Positions 1 through 9,890 of a stretch of DNA of 64,000 nucleotides are shown piece by piece. The position numbers were made by a program, and so were the translations under genes. Every line of letters begins with the position of its first letter. Within the stretch, counting starts at the first letter, position 1. The stretch is from Tritrichomonas musculus (Eukaryota; Parabasalia; Tritrichomonadida; Tritrichomonadidae), in assembly GCA_039105265.1 (NCBI GenBank), contig JAPFFF010000027.1, forward strand, positions 1,550,001 to 1,614,000, written 5' to 3'. Under the pieces are notes generated by a model. That model was given only the letters and a program-made list of their open reading frames with translations, did no database searches and had not been told where the DNA came from.

Positions 1-998
1 TCATCTAATTCTTCCGAACGATAAATAATTGCACTAATTAAAAGACGAGGGAAAGATCCAAGTTGTGGAATACTGCCTTGCTGAAGATACTTGCGAAGAT
101 TAATGCGAGACCAAACATCGTTTTCTTTATCATTTCTAGGTGAAATGCGTGTATCAATCTGTGAAAGGATAACAAATTCAACCCAGTTTTCAATTTTTTC
201 GAATGTTTCTGAGATAAGTGACCAATATGCGCGTGATATAACACGAGGAATAAGCTGAATTGGAAAACCACACCAATGATTAGATAAAATTCCAAGAGCA
301 ATTCCAAAAAGGTCAAAAAAGTCTCCTTCTGGAAGTTTATAACTTGACTGGGTTTTTAAATATGTGAGTCTATCAATTTGTGGCTTTCTAGTTAAAAATT
401 GTATTGCAATGCCAGTTGAGTTTAGAAATCGTGATGGATCAACAAATCTGCATTCCGATCCGCCAAGAAATGATTTTGCTGCATTCGAAATGCTCTCTTG
501 GCAATGGAAAGGAAGTGGATGTCGCCTTGCTGAAAGAATTATTTCTCCAAATTGTTTTGTTTTTTTGAATTCTTTTGCTTTCCTACGAATGTGATCTGTA
601 ATAAAATAACCATCAATAATCCAAGCTTTTTTTAATAATGCTGGAATTGTTAATGGGCCTGAATTTGTATATTTCTGAAAATTATTATCCTGGAGATATA
701 AGTGTAAAATGTCAATTCTTCTTAAATCAAGAATATCATCGATTTCGAGCGAATTATGTCTAATGTCAAGAGTTCCAAGATATTGAAAGCAGGTAATAAA
801 TTTTAAATCAGATAAAACATTATAATCAAGATAAATATTCCAAATTCGACACTTTGTAAAAAAAATATCGTTTGGTAATTTGGCTATTTTGTTGTTTGAT
901 AGAAATATGTCTCGCGCTTTCGGAGGTATATCATCAGGGGTAATTGTTTCAAGCGATTTTCCTCGAAGATCTGCAGATATAATAGTCTCTTCTTCCAT
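1..998 (-). CDS. Leucine-rich-repeat protein, 3' part cut by window edge
   Basis: An uninterrupted minus-strand frame runs from an ATG at 998 to base 1 with no stop (332 codons in the window), so the C-terminus lies outside. Residues about 5-120 read as classical LRRs, with spaced segments such as LRGKSLETITPDDIP, IFLSNNKIAKLPNDIF, IYLDYNVLSDLKFI and LDIRHNSLEIDDI. A region that recognises no family follows, beginning near AWIIDGYFITDHIRRKAKEF. LRR proteins are protein-binding scaffolds and nothing here names a partner. The gene has no visible intron. The following gene on the same strand ends about 700 bases upstream of this start. The LRR call is firm; the function is unknown. Confidence 0.75.
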   Translation of the reverse strand, partial: MEEETIISADLRGKSLETITPDDIPPKARDIFLSNNKIAKLPNDIFFTKCRIWNIYLDYNVLSDLKFITCFQYLGTLDIRHNSLEIDDILDLRRIDILHLYLQDNNFQKYTNSGPLTIPALLKKAWIIDGYFITDHIRRKAKEFKKTKQFGEIILSARRHPLPFHCQESISNAAKSFLGGSECRFVDPSRFLNSTGIAIQFLTRKPQIDRLTYLKTQSSYKLPEGDFFDLFGIALGILSNHWCGFPIQLIPRVISRAYWSLISETFEKIENWVEFVILSQIDTRISPRNDKENDVWSRINLRKYLQQGSIPQLGSFPRLLISAIIYRSEELD

Positions 999-1698
999 AA
1001 TTTGCAAAAAATCGTTATAAATATGAAAAACGAAAAAATATGATTTTTATAAAAATATCATGATTTTAATATTAAATACATCCATTGAATAAAACCAAAT
1101 TTAAAGTTTTAAAAGAAATGTTTTCTTTTCCGATATATTAATAAATTTTAATTCAATTAAAATTCTTAATTTACAATTTGTAAATAATTGAAAAGAAAAA
1201 GCCAGATTTAATTGGGTAATATCTTTGATTGCTGAGAACAAAAAAAAGAAAAAAGAAATTTAATGCCTTGAATGATATTAATAAATCAAAATATTTGATA
1301 TATCCTATTTAAACCATAATATTTTGTTATTCAATACCTTTAAATATTTATTCTTTTTAATTGGTATAAAGACACACAATTAAAATTTAATTAAAAAAAG
1401 GATCCATTACATTGTTATGTCTCGTTATTTGAAATTTTCATTTTAATTAACTTGATCTGATGTTATGCAGATATTTTAATAAGCAGAATGAAATTCGATA
1501 ATTTATAAGTGTTGTTAATTTAATTTAAGATTTAAACAATAACAAATAAAAGCAGTTTATTGAGATATGATGAAAATATTTTGATTTCACCTATTTTAAA
1601 CGGCTCACATTTTAATTGAAGTGAAATAAAAAAAGTTTTTTTTGTCAAAAAAAAGAGAAAAGAAATTGTTTTTTAGGCTTAGTTGTTTATTTAATTAA
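999..1698. other. AT-rich intergenic DNA
   Basis: About 700 bases between two minus-strand genes. It should contain the 3' end of the coiled-coil gene and the promoter of the LRR gene. Only short A and T runs are visible; I see no reading frame, tRNA-like structure or repeat. Confidence 0.6.
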
Positions 1699-4600
1699 TT
1701 AAAATCCTTTTGTTGATGTCTTTGTCATTATCAATTGTGCAACTGCGTCGAGGGTGGTCTGGCTCTCACCAGCTCCGAGTAGCCTCCTAATTTCTCCATC
1801 TGATTTCTGGAGCTGAGCAATTGTGTTCTTAGCTCTATCAAGTACAGCTTTGAATGATCTCTCATCAATTTGTTCGTTGGGGTTGAAGAAACTTCTGAAT
1901 GCATCTGCGCCAAGAGCAAAGATCTTTCTCTTATCTGCTTCGGCACGAGCCTTTTGTTCTTCTAATTTAGCGCTATAAATGCTTTCTGCTTGAACCTTTT
2001 CGGCACGAATCTTAGTTTCCATAAGTTTCTTCTCTCTCTCAAGTTGTCCTTTCATTGAATTGACTTCGTTTTCATACTTCCTCTTTTCTTTCTTCAAGCT
2101 ATTAATTTCTTGTTGAAGGGATGCATAACGAAGGTCGCATTCAGATACTTCAGCGGCCATCCTTTCTACATCCTTTCTGTGTTTATCGCACTGTTCCTTG
2201 AGTTCTTTGATTGCAGCATCATAAGATGTTGTAATATTCTGTTTCTCGGCTTCAAGGCGAGCAGCGGCTTGTTTCTCGACATCATGAACTTGTCTTCTAA
2301 GTTCTTCGATTTCATCTTCTGCTTGTTTCTTTTCGTTCCTTGCTGTTTGAACTTGTTGTTTAAGGACGCTAACAGTCTTGCTGTTTTCATTAATTTGTTG
2401 TCTGAGTTGTTTGTTTTCTTGTGTTCGTTTCTTGATTTCATTCTTAAGATTTGCTTCTTTAGTTGCAGCTTCTTCAAGCATTGTTGTGTTATGATCAGAT
2501 TGTTCTTGTGAAAGAGTCATCTGTGTTTCTTCGAGTGTCTTGTTGACAACTTCGAGATCGTTTGTAAGGCTTTGGTTTTGTGCACGAAGATCGTTAACGG
2601 TCTTGTTGAGTGTGACAAGGCGAGATTCGAGTTCTTGCTTTTGTAAGTCAAGTTGTTCTCTTTCTTGTTCAAGATCGATATCCTTTGTCTTCAAAAGGCT
2701 TTGTTGGTTCTTAAGTTGAGCCTTAAGATCATGTACCTTCTTGCTTCTGGCAGCAATTTGGACCTTTTGTGTGTCAATTCTGTCCTTGACTTCAGAAAGA
2801 GCACGAATTGGATCAGCTGGCTCTGTGATATATTCAGCAAAGTTGCTTGTGAAAGCATTTTCGAAGCCACGTTGAAGTTCGTGTTGATGCTTAAGATCAG
2901 CAAAGTTTGTACGAAGTTGTTGAATTTGATCAACAAGCTTTTGACCAGCATTGTTGGCAAAGAAGTCTTGAAGTGTGTAAGCTTGGTTGCAGAGGGCAAT
3001 TGAAGCATCTTGAAGGAATTGGTTGAAAGCAGATGATAATGTTTGGTTTTCTGAGAATGCTTGATCAAGGGCTTCATCACGTTCTGCAAGTTGCTTCTGG
3101 TAGTACTTCCTGATTGTCTTGAAGCAGTTCTGAATCTTTGAAACTGGTTGGAGAGCATTGTTGTTAGCAATGCGGCCAATAGCAGCTGATAAGGCAGTGT
3201 CAAATTCATCACAGCGGTAGGCTGATGGTGGAAGAAGATCTTCGTCTGTTGGTGGTTGGTTGATTTCAGATTGACGTCTGAATTCGTTAAGTTCGCTGTT
3301 AGCTTTCTTGGCTTCTTCTTTGGCATCATTTGCAGATTGTTGTAATAAGCGCATGGCTGATTCAAGATCATCAATCTTTCCTTGAAGTCTGCTTTCATTA
3401 TCTTGAAGTGTGTAAACCTTTTGCTTTTCAGTGTCAAGAGCCTTTTGAAGCTTGATGGCCTTCTTGTTTGGTTGCTTAGGAGCAATAGCTTGTTTGGCTG
3501 CCAATTCTCTCTTAGATTCTTCATTCTTGGCAAGAGCAATACGGAATGATTCACGTTCGTCCTTGACTGTGTCATAAAGTTTACGAAGAGTGTCATTTTC
3601 TGTCCTCAATTTGATGAGTTCAGAATTGATCGCGCTAACACGATCATCTGAATCTCTGAGTTTGCGTTGATATTCATTCTTCTTGCTGTTTGCTTGATTG
3701 AGTTGATCAGTAAGGTCAGCGATTCTATCTTGAAGAGAGCTGTCAACTGATTCTGCTCTGACGAAATCTAAGTTACGTGTTGTAACCTTGTGATTTGATG
3801 ATGGTGCAGAAACAGATGAGGAGGTGCTTGATCTTGAGCTGACGGATCTGTGATCATCGTCATTGATTGGTATGCCTTGAGCAGCTTGGCCAATTCTTTG
3901 GTCTCTTAATTCCTTCTTAAGGGCCTTAAACTTCTGCTTGTATGTCTTGATTTCATTGTTCTTCTTTTGGAGACGGTTTTCAAATTCGTCAACTTGATCA
4001 TTATGTTGTTGGCGGATGGCATCATTATTGTGTTGAAGGCTCTTGTTGTCTGCTTCTAAGTTTTCAATTTGTTCTTGAAGTTTTCTAACTTCTGAATCGT
4101 GGATTTGTTTCTGGTTCTTGATTTCATTGTTGAGCTTCAAGATCTTTCCTTCTTGATCTTCTCCTTTAGCTTGTTCTTCCTTTAATTGTTTCTTAAGATG
4201 CTTAACCTTCTTTTGTAATTGTGGATCTGCTTGTTGTGCTGATGTGGATTTGTTGATTGTTGTGTTTGAATTCAATGTTGTTGGAAGAGTCAAGTCAGAA
4301 GAAATTTGGGGAGTTTGAAGGTGTCTAATGAGGTCATCAACATTGTTGAATTGTAAGCTGAAGTATCTTCTGGATTCTTCAAGAATGTTGTTGATTTGGC
4401 TGATAAGGTGCTTCTTTTCAAGGCTTTCACGTTCAAGTTCGCCTTGGACGTTCTCAAGGCGTTCATAGATTTCATCAATTTGTTGCTTGCATGCTTTCTT
4501 AACTCCTTCGATTTGCTTGTTCATTGATGAAAGATCTGCTCCACGAATTGAGTTGCTGCTCTTCTTCTCTTCATTAAGCTTGTTTCTAAGCTCTTGGTTG

Positions 4601-4863
4601 GTTTGGACACTTAAATCAAGGCGTTGCTTGTAATCTTCGTTTTCACTCCTGAGTTCAGTGAGAAGCTTACGGAATTGATCGTTCTCTTTATGTAAATCAT
4701 TGACTTGGTTTGAAATTTTAAGGGCCTCTCGAAAATTATTTTCTAAATTAGTCTTCTCTTTAAGAAGTTGGTCATAAGCTTCACGGTATGATGGATCACC
4801 ACCGTTCCTAAGTCTGTCCATTTCGGATGAGCTATAATTGTTCAAGGTGTCTAAGTCTGACAT
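1699..4863 (-). CDS. Large coiled-coil protein, paralogue of the 39.1-kb gene
   Basis: A 1054-residue protein starting MSDLDTLNNYSSSEMDRL. It is almost wholly charged heptad sequence rich in E, K, Q, N and L, i.e. a long coiled coil. A Ser-rich break lies near residues 340-360 (SSRSSTSSSVSAPSS). A less coiled central block near residues 545-640 (YRCDEFDTALSAAIGRIANN) and the C-terminal block (FRSFFNPNEQIDERSF followed by EIRRLLG) both have counterparts in the 1055-residue protein at 39101-42268, so the two are diverged paralogues of the same length. Trichomonads have many such proteins in the cytoskeleton and Golgi; the location here is not shown. The start is the first ATG of the frame. Several shorter frames inside it are shadows. 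Confidence 0.85.
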   Translation of the reverse strand: MSDLDTLNNYSSSEMDRLRNGGDPSYREAYDQLLKEKTNLENNFREALKISNQVNDLHKENDQFRKLLTELRSENEDYKQRLDLSVQTNQELRNKLNEEKKSSNSIRGADLSSMNKQIEGVKKACKQQIDEIYERLENVQGELERESLEKKHLISQINNILEESRRYFSLQFNNVDDLIRHLQTPQISSDLTLPTTLNSNTTINKSTSAQQADPQLQKKVKHLKKQLKEEQAKGEDQEGKILKLNNEIKNQKQIHDSEVRKLQEQIENLEADNKSLQHNNDAIRQQHNDQVDEFENRLQKKNNEIKTYKQKFKALKKELRDQRIGQAAQGIPINDDDHRSVSSRSSTSSSVSAPSSNHKVTTRNLDFVRAESVDSSLQDRIADLTDQLNQANSKKNEYQRKLRDSDDRVSAINSELIKLRTENDTLRKLYDTVKDERESFRIALAKNEESKRELAAKQAIAPKQPNKKAIKLQKALDTEKQKVYTLQDNESRLQGKIDDLESAMRLLQQSANDAKEEAKKANSELNEFRRQSEINQPPTDEDLLPPSAYRCDEFDTALSAAIGRIANNNALQPVSKIQNCFKTIRKYYQKQLAERDEALDQAFSENQTLSSAFNQFLQDASIALCNQAYTLQDFFANNAGQKLVDQIQQLRTNFADLKHQHELQRGFENAFTSNFAEYITEPADPIRALSEVKDRIDTQKVQIAARSKKVHDLKAQLKNQQSLLKTKDIDLEQEREQLDLQKQELESRLVTLNKTVNDLRAQNQSLTNDLEVVNKTLEETQMTLSQEQSDHNTTMLEEAATKEANLKNEIKKRTQENKQLRQQINENSKTVSVLKQQVQTARNEKKQAEDEIEELRRQVHDVEKQAAARLEAEKQNITTSYDAAIKELKEQCDKHRKDVERMAAEVSECDLRYASLQQEINSLKKEKRKYENEVNSMKGQLEREKKLMETKIRAEKVQAESIYSAKLEEQKARAEADKRKIFALGADAFRSFFNPNEQIDERSFKAVLDRAKNTIAQLQKSDGEIRRLLGAGESQTTLDAVAQLIMTKTSTKGF

Positions 4864-6032
4864 GTTTATCCTCTGTATTCACAAAAGATCAAATTAAATT
4901 CACTTTTTTTTTTTTTTTTTTTGGTTATATAAAATTCCAGACCGTTAATTCTTCAGAAAATTGAGAAAGGAGTCGTTTATTTTTCAACCCTCAGCTCAAC
5001 AGAATAATGTACATTTTCATACAAAATTGGAAAAAAACGGATGTTATGCATAATTATAAATGCAAATAAAGCTGTTATTCTATTTATATATAATCTAATA
5101 AGCATGATGCTATTTGTAAAAAAGCTTTTGATGAAAAAAAAACGGAAGTTCATTTCAACATTCGATATAATTTTAACGTTTCTGTGTATATTTGGCCATC
5201 CCATAATGATATGAAAAAACGCTTTTTTTTCCGGCCGTTAATTACTCAAAATTGAATTTAAAAAATGATCGTTTACTTAATTGACCTGTTTCAAAAATTG
5301 AGAAATATGGCTATACTAAAATTGTTGAAATTTATTGTCATTCATATTAAAAATCATAAAATATTCATTCTTGATTCATCAAATTACTTTTTAAAAAAAT
5401 TGAGATTGATTGAAAAAATGAAATGATCTTAAATTCTTGTTTTTTAACATCACATTTCAGTTGAACCTATTTATTTTTATTTATTTAAAAAACGTATATT
5501 ATAAAATATAATAATAATAAAGAAGAAAAAACAATCGAATTGATCATCCAAACTTTTTGAAAAAGATTGGCCAAAAAAATTCACAATATACTTAAAATTC
5601 TTTAAAGCACAAACCAAAATATCTTTTAAATGAATTATTTATTTATAAAATTAATATTTAGAATTTAAATTATTATAAACCTATTTTATTATGGGTAATA
5701 ATCATTTATTAATTCCTAATTTTTTTATTCATGAAAGATGAAGATAGGTGAAAGTGTATAATCACTACTTTCTTTGAAGACATTATGTTTATTATAAATA
5801 AAATAGTCGATTTTTATGAAAAAATGAAAATTATATTTACAAGATATTATACCATTATTCAACTTTTGTAAATTTATATATTCCTAATTGTTTTAGTATA
5901 TCTAAATATACAAACTTTTAGTAAAAATATCAAATGAAAACAATAATTGATGATGAATGTTCCTATAAAATAAATCATTCAAAAATTTCATAAAGTTTGT
6001 TTGATTAAATTATTTTTATATTTTATTAGAAG
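4864..6032. promoter_or_regulatory. Divergent upstream region with two related motif blocks
   Basis: This 1.17-kb spacer separates two divergent genes. Two blocks share the same order of motifs: CCGTTAATT, then a TCA/AAATTGA segment, then TCGTTTAYTT. They lie at 4942-4985 and 5235-5280. Similar CGTTTATT words sit upstream of other genes in the window. A T-tract of about 20 lies at 4903-4922. A 75-codon frame at 4977-5204 is judged spurious. The regulatory role is inferred from repetition only. Confidence 0.4.
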
Positions 6033-7388
6033 ATGGAAGCTGTTCTTTGGTGGATATTAATTTATGTACTTTTTTTGGCCTTTATAATTTATGTTTTCAT
6101 GTGTGGTAACACAGCTTTTCATCGTGATGGAATTGTTGGTGCAATGTATAGATTATTTACAGTAAAAATTCCTGAAACATTTTTTAAGGTTTTAAAAAAA
6201 ATATTTCCAGAAAGATTACAAAACAAAGGTTGTCTATGTTGTTGTCGATGTTGTAAATGTTGTTCAAATTTTTGCCGTTATTTCATAGTATTTTTCTTCT
6301 ATCTAATCTATATGTTTTTCATTCTTGTAAACTTTTGTAACGTTTATCCAAAAGCAGATAAAATATTCAAAAATCCATCAACTTATTATTTTTTGTCACT
6401 TTTTGTACTTCCCTTTCCTTGGCTCTTAATAATTGTACTCAATATTGTCGATCCTGGAACAATCACACCAACAAACGTGAGGTCATATCTGAAAATTTAT
6501 CCTTATGATAACGTCCTTTATAAGCCAACCTTTTGTAGAACAACAAATCTTCCTGTTGTTCCTCGTTCTCGCTATGATCGTTACACAAAAAAGAGAATTG
6601 CGTATTTTTTTTACTCAAACAAAATAGTTGTCTTTTTATGAAATTGAAGTTAAAAAAGGGAGAGGAAAAAAGAGCTTTGAACCAAGAAAAAAAATAAGAT
6701 TTCATATCGAATTACATCAAAAAAAAAAAAAAATTATTTTTGGCAAGTTAGAAATTCAATGAAAAGTTTATTTGTCAATTTATTAGAATATGAAATTGTT
6801 TTAATAATTGGTTTCTTGCTTAATTGTTTTTTATTATTATCATTTCCCTTTTGTTTAATTGAGTAAGAGCTGCTATTTTGTTTTTATTTTAGAGAAAATT
6901 AAAAACTAACACATAGGAGGTATGATCATTATTGTCCTTGGGTTTTAGTTCCAATTGGTGAAAGAAATCATTTTATTTTTTTATTATTCCTTCTTTCATG
7001 TTTGATTGCAGCATCTTATTATTTTTATTGTGATATATGCTTATTAATATATTCTGGAAAGGAACTCAGTTCTATGTACACCGACTTCTTTGAAATTGTT
7101 TATCTTTTGCTTGAAAAATATCCAATTGCGTTTGGGTGCACGATTTGTCTTTTTGTTGTATGTTTATCATTATTTGCATTTTTATTCATTCACTTAAGAA
7201 ACATTTCTAACAACATAACAACGATTGAAATTGAAAAATATGAGAGTATCCGTCGAGAAAGAAAGGAAAATGGTGATGAAACTCCTGTGGTAAACTTTTA
7301 TGATAAAGGATTCAAGAATAATTGGAAACAATTCTTATTCCCAGAAAAGCCAAAAGAAGGAAAACCAGTTAAAGTTTATATAGAATAA
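6033..7388 (+). CDS. DHYC-type protein S-acyltransferase (DHHC family), two exons
   Basis: Exon 1 is 6033-6601 and exon 2 is 6917-7388, giving 346 residues. Splicing restores the family core RIARYDHYCPWV, which neither exon has alone. Membrane segments lie near residues 5-23, 85-105 and 115-140, with two more after the core. The upstream DPG motif (IVDPGTIT) and the downstream TTxE motif (ITTIE) are present. The active motif is DHYC, as in yeast Akr1, Akr2 and Pfa5. The Cys-rich domain is poor: the first Cys is there, but most canonical zinc ligands are replaced, as reported for yeast Swf1 and Pfa5. The protein probably transfers palmitate to cysteines at Golgi or plasma membranes. Without the intron the gene would look like two broken pieces. 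Confidence 0.85.
6602..6916 (+). other. Spliceosomal intron, 315 nt
   Basis: It begins GTATTT and ends ACTAACACATAG (6905-6916), matching the trichomonad fused branch-point and 3' splice motif ACTAACACACAG at 11 of 12 bases. Trichomonas introns usually begin GTAYGT, so the 5' site deviates. Joining GC at 6600-6601 to G at 6917 keeps the frame and rebuilds the DHYC motif. At 315 nt it is long for a trichomonad intron. Confidence 0.88.
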
Positions 7389-7565
7389 ATATGTAATAAA
7401 TAAAATATAGTTTTGTTTAATTTATTAAAGAAGAACTTTGTATTTAGCACCAAAAATTGAACCTCAACTTTTTGAGAGAACAAATTGAAAATGAGAAAAA
7501 ATGATGAATGATCAAAAATCACTCAAAAATCTCCAAACCCAAAACTCAAAATTGTATCTCTTTAT

Positions 7566-7596
<31 letters not shown>

Positions 7597-8702
7597 GGAA
7601 TACTTATCGCCCCCGATACTTATTGACCCCGGAGGTTAAGGTCAATATTGACCTTGCATCGTACATCAGAAAAAAAAGTTCGAAACTTTTTTGCACTTTT
7701 GCAAAAAATACCATGAGTAGCTACTCATGCTTTTATCATATTTTTTTCCAATAAAAAAATTATAAACGATTTTTTTTTATAAATCGATATTGGTCTTTAT
7801 TTTAAGCATCTACTAAATAAACAATCAACCAAAAGTATTTTTTACGCCATCATTTTATTATTTTAAAGCATTTAATTACGCAAATTTCATAATTTCGCAT
7901 ATATTATTAATATTTGATATTATATTCTTTCAAAATCACAAAGGATTCATTTTATTATAAGATATGCAGTCTATATTTTAGGCCTTATTTTTTTTACATC
8001 ACAAATACTATAAACGTCTTTTTAACGTCTTTTGTCATAAAATAACGATTTTTTGAGTTGTAGTATTAATGAAACTTTTTGAATGCGAATAAATATTTTT
8101 TTATTTTATGAAGAATCAAAAATAATATTATTTAATTTGAAAAACATTTTACTATTTTATCTTTTTATTTATAAATTATTTAAAACATTTTAAATATAAA
8201 AAAATAATTGTAGATCAAGATAAAAATAAAAAACTAATATCGAGAAAATAACGTATTTACAATTGTAATTACAATTGTAATTTTTAAACGGACAAGTTGT
8301 ATACAATTGTAAATACAAAAACCAAGGCTTACTATATTTATTGCAATTCACCCGGATTGCGCATTTGATTTCAATTTAGCTAAGATTTAATTTAAATTAT
8401 GATGATTTTAGTTTTTCTTGCTAGAAAGTAACAAAAAGAATGATTGATAATATATAAAATACTTGTGAATGCTTGTTTATTAGTGAGTGCTTATAATAAA
8501 AATCATTATCAACTTAAACTAAAATAATACGTTTATAATTTTTTATATCTGGAAAAAATGAGAAAAAAGCATGAGTAGCTACTCACGGTATTTTTCGCAA
8601 AAGTGCAAAAAAGTTTCGAACTTTTTTTTCTGATGTACGATGCAAGGTCAATATTGACCTTAACCTCCGGGGTCAATAAGTATCGGGGGCGATAAGTATT
8701 CC
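7597..8702. mobile_element. Foldback/TIR element, family member A (1106 bp, non-coding)
   Basis: Its ends are near-perfect inverted repeats of about 140 bp (7597 to about 7735 and about 8563 to 8702), with two differences seen. Each repeat contains smaller palindromes: AGGTCAATATTGACCT, a core around AAGTTCGAAACTT, TTTTTGCACTTTTGCAAAAA, and GAGTAGCTACTC. The element is flanked on the same strand by T-tracts (about 30 T left, 10 T right), so the target duplication is probably oligo-T. The interior is AT-rich with no gene. The same ends and a diverged but recognisable interior recur at 48866-49598. The transposase family is unknown. A derivative of a larger TIR element is possible. Confidence 0.8.
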
Positions 8703-8714
8703 CCTTTTTTTTTT

Positions 8715-9088
8715 GGGAGATGTTTTTTGCCCACTAATACTGCTTGATATGCTCCGCCTCTCCGAAATGAATACCAAGAATAATCATGTTTATTGAGTCC
8801 AAGGTGTTTTAATATTACTTTGAGGTGAGATCTGAGTGCATTTCCTGTGGTTTGAACAATATAGTCATAATCTTTAATTGAATCAAATAAAATCTGATAG
8901 AGTTTATATGGAGAATATTTCTTATCGTTTTCATAAATAAATGCTTGTGTACCTTTTCCGTATTGGTCAGTCTTTGAAAATCTTATATTTAAAATCAATC
9001 TTTTTTCTTGAGAATCAAATACAATATCTTCTAATTTCAGATTCTGCAGCTCGGATATTCTGAGAAATCCGTAATAGGAAAGTGGCAT
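8715..9088 (-). pseudogene. Tyrosine recombinase/integrase fragment
   Basis: The minus-strand frame contains GFLRISELQNLKLEDI and YSWYSFRRGGAYQA, the first-arginine and H/R-x-x-R neighbourhoods of tyrosine recombinases. This family cuts and rejoins DNA through a tyrosine nucleophile; in protists it occurs in Cryptons, DIRS-like and virus-like elements. The piece is short and broken, and abuts the foldback element on its left; the frame running on past 8715 is element sequence. The element of origin cannot be told, so it is treated as a fossil. Confidence 0.6.
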
Positions 9089-9104
9089 ATAAAATAAAAA
9101 TTAC

Positions 9105-9543
9105 TTATCTGTAAATTGGCATAACGGAAATAAAATTAAGTAAGAATCGAAAAATTGAGGATCCCATGGTAATTTTCTGTTTGGGTTTTTGGGTGACTTG
9201 TTCAGTCCTCGATACTCTGCCTTTTAAGCTTTCCATAACAGTGTTCATTTCGTTGACATCATAGCTAATAACATCTACATTGTTGGTGACTAAGTTTAGG
9301 TCGCTCCTCATAGTAGTAATATTTTCAGCAGTAATTATCTTAGAGGAGGTAATATTACAATCAGTATATAAAGTTGTTGCTCCATTAGGATTTGGGAATA
9401 CTTCATAAAACTGCTACTTAATAATATACTCAAATGGGTTTGTAGTTGCATCCCAATGAACCTCATCTAATGGGTCAACATATTCATCAGCTAAATATAT
9501 GTTAATATCCCTTGAGTCATTAGTAGTCTTGGCTGCATATGTA
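9105..9543 (-). pseudogene. Remnant of an unknown, possibly virus-like, element (left part)
   Basis: The minus strand has protein-like sequence, for example NITTMRSDLNLVTNNVDVIS, which is not typical of random AT-rich DNA. It ends exactly at the TA where the pogo-like transposon inserted; protein-like sequence on the same strand resumes at 13588. I suspect a large virus-like element of Maverick/Polinton type because of the neighbouring recombinase fragment, but no hallmark gene is visible. It is broken and old, with more than one break. Confidence 0.3.
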
Positions 9544-9890
9544 GAGTGCCGTGAAAAAGTGGGTTTCAAAATGAAAAAGTTGGGTTTATATAACTTTTTT
9601 CATTCAAAATACTAAACTTTTGTAAAAGTTAAGAGTAATTTACTTCAAAAAGTTAAAGTCAGGTTCAAAGTTTTTATTCAAATTTACTAAATTTGAGAAA
9701 GTTTATAGAATAAATTAAGAGTAGTTTCAATCAGTCTCACAAAAAATTCGATCATTTCCATTGAATTTTGGTTCGATGAGGTGTACTTTTATCAGAAAAG
9801 TTGCCGAATTCATCGATTTAGTTAAGAAAATTTGATTGAAAAGGCGATCATGAATAGAAAAAATTGAATGAAATCATATAACTTCATTTG

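Noticed and set aside
38-316. 92-codon minus-strand frame
   Set aside because: It overlaps the LRR frame (998 to 1) in another phase and has no family features.
364-594. 76-codon plus-strand frame
   Set aside because: Antisense shadow of the LRR protein.
4977-5204. 75-codon minus-strand frame upstream of the coiled-coil gene
   Set aside because: Composition is that of translated AT-rich DNA, and it spans repeated promoter-like blocks.
6602-6916. Frameshift pseudogene interpretation of the DHHC gene
   Set aside because: The splice motif and exact restoration of the core motif fit an intron better than decay.
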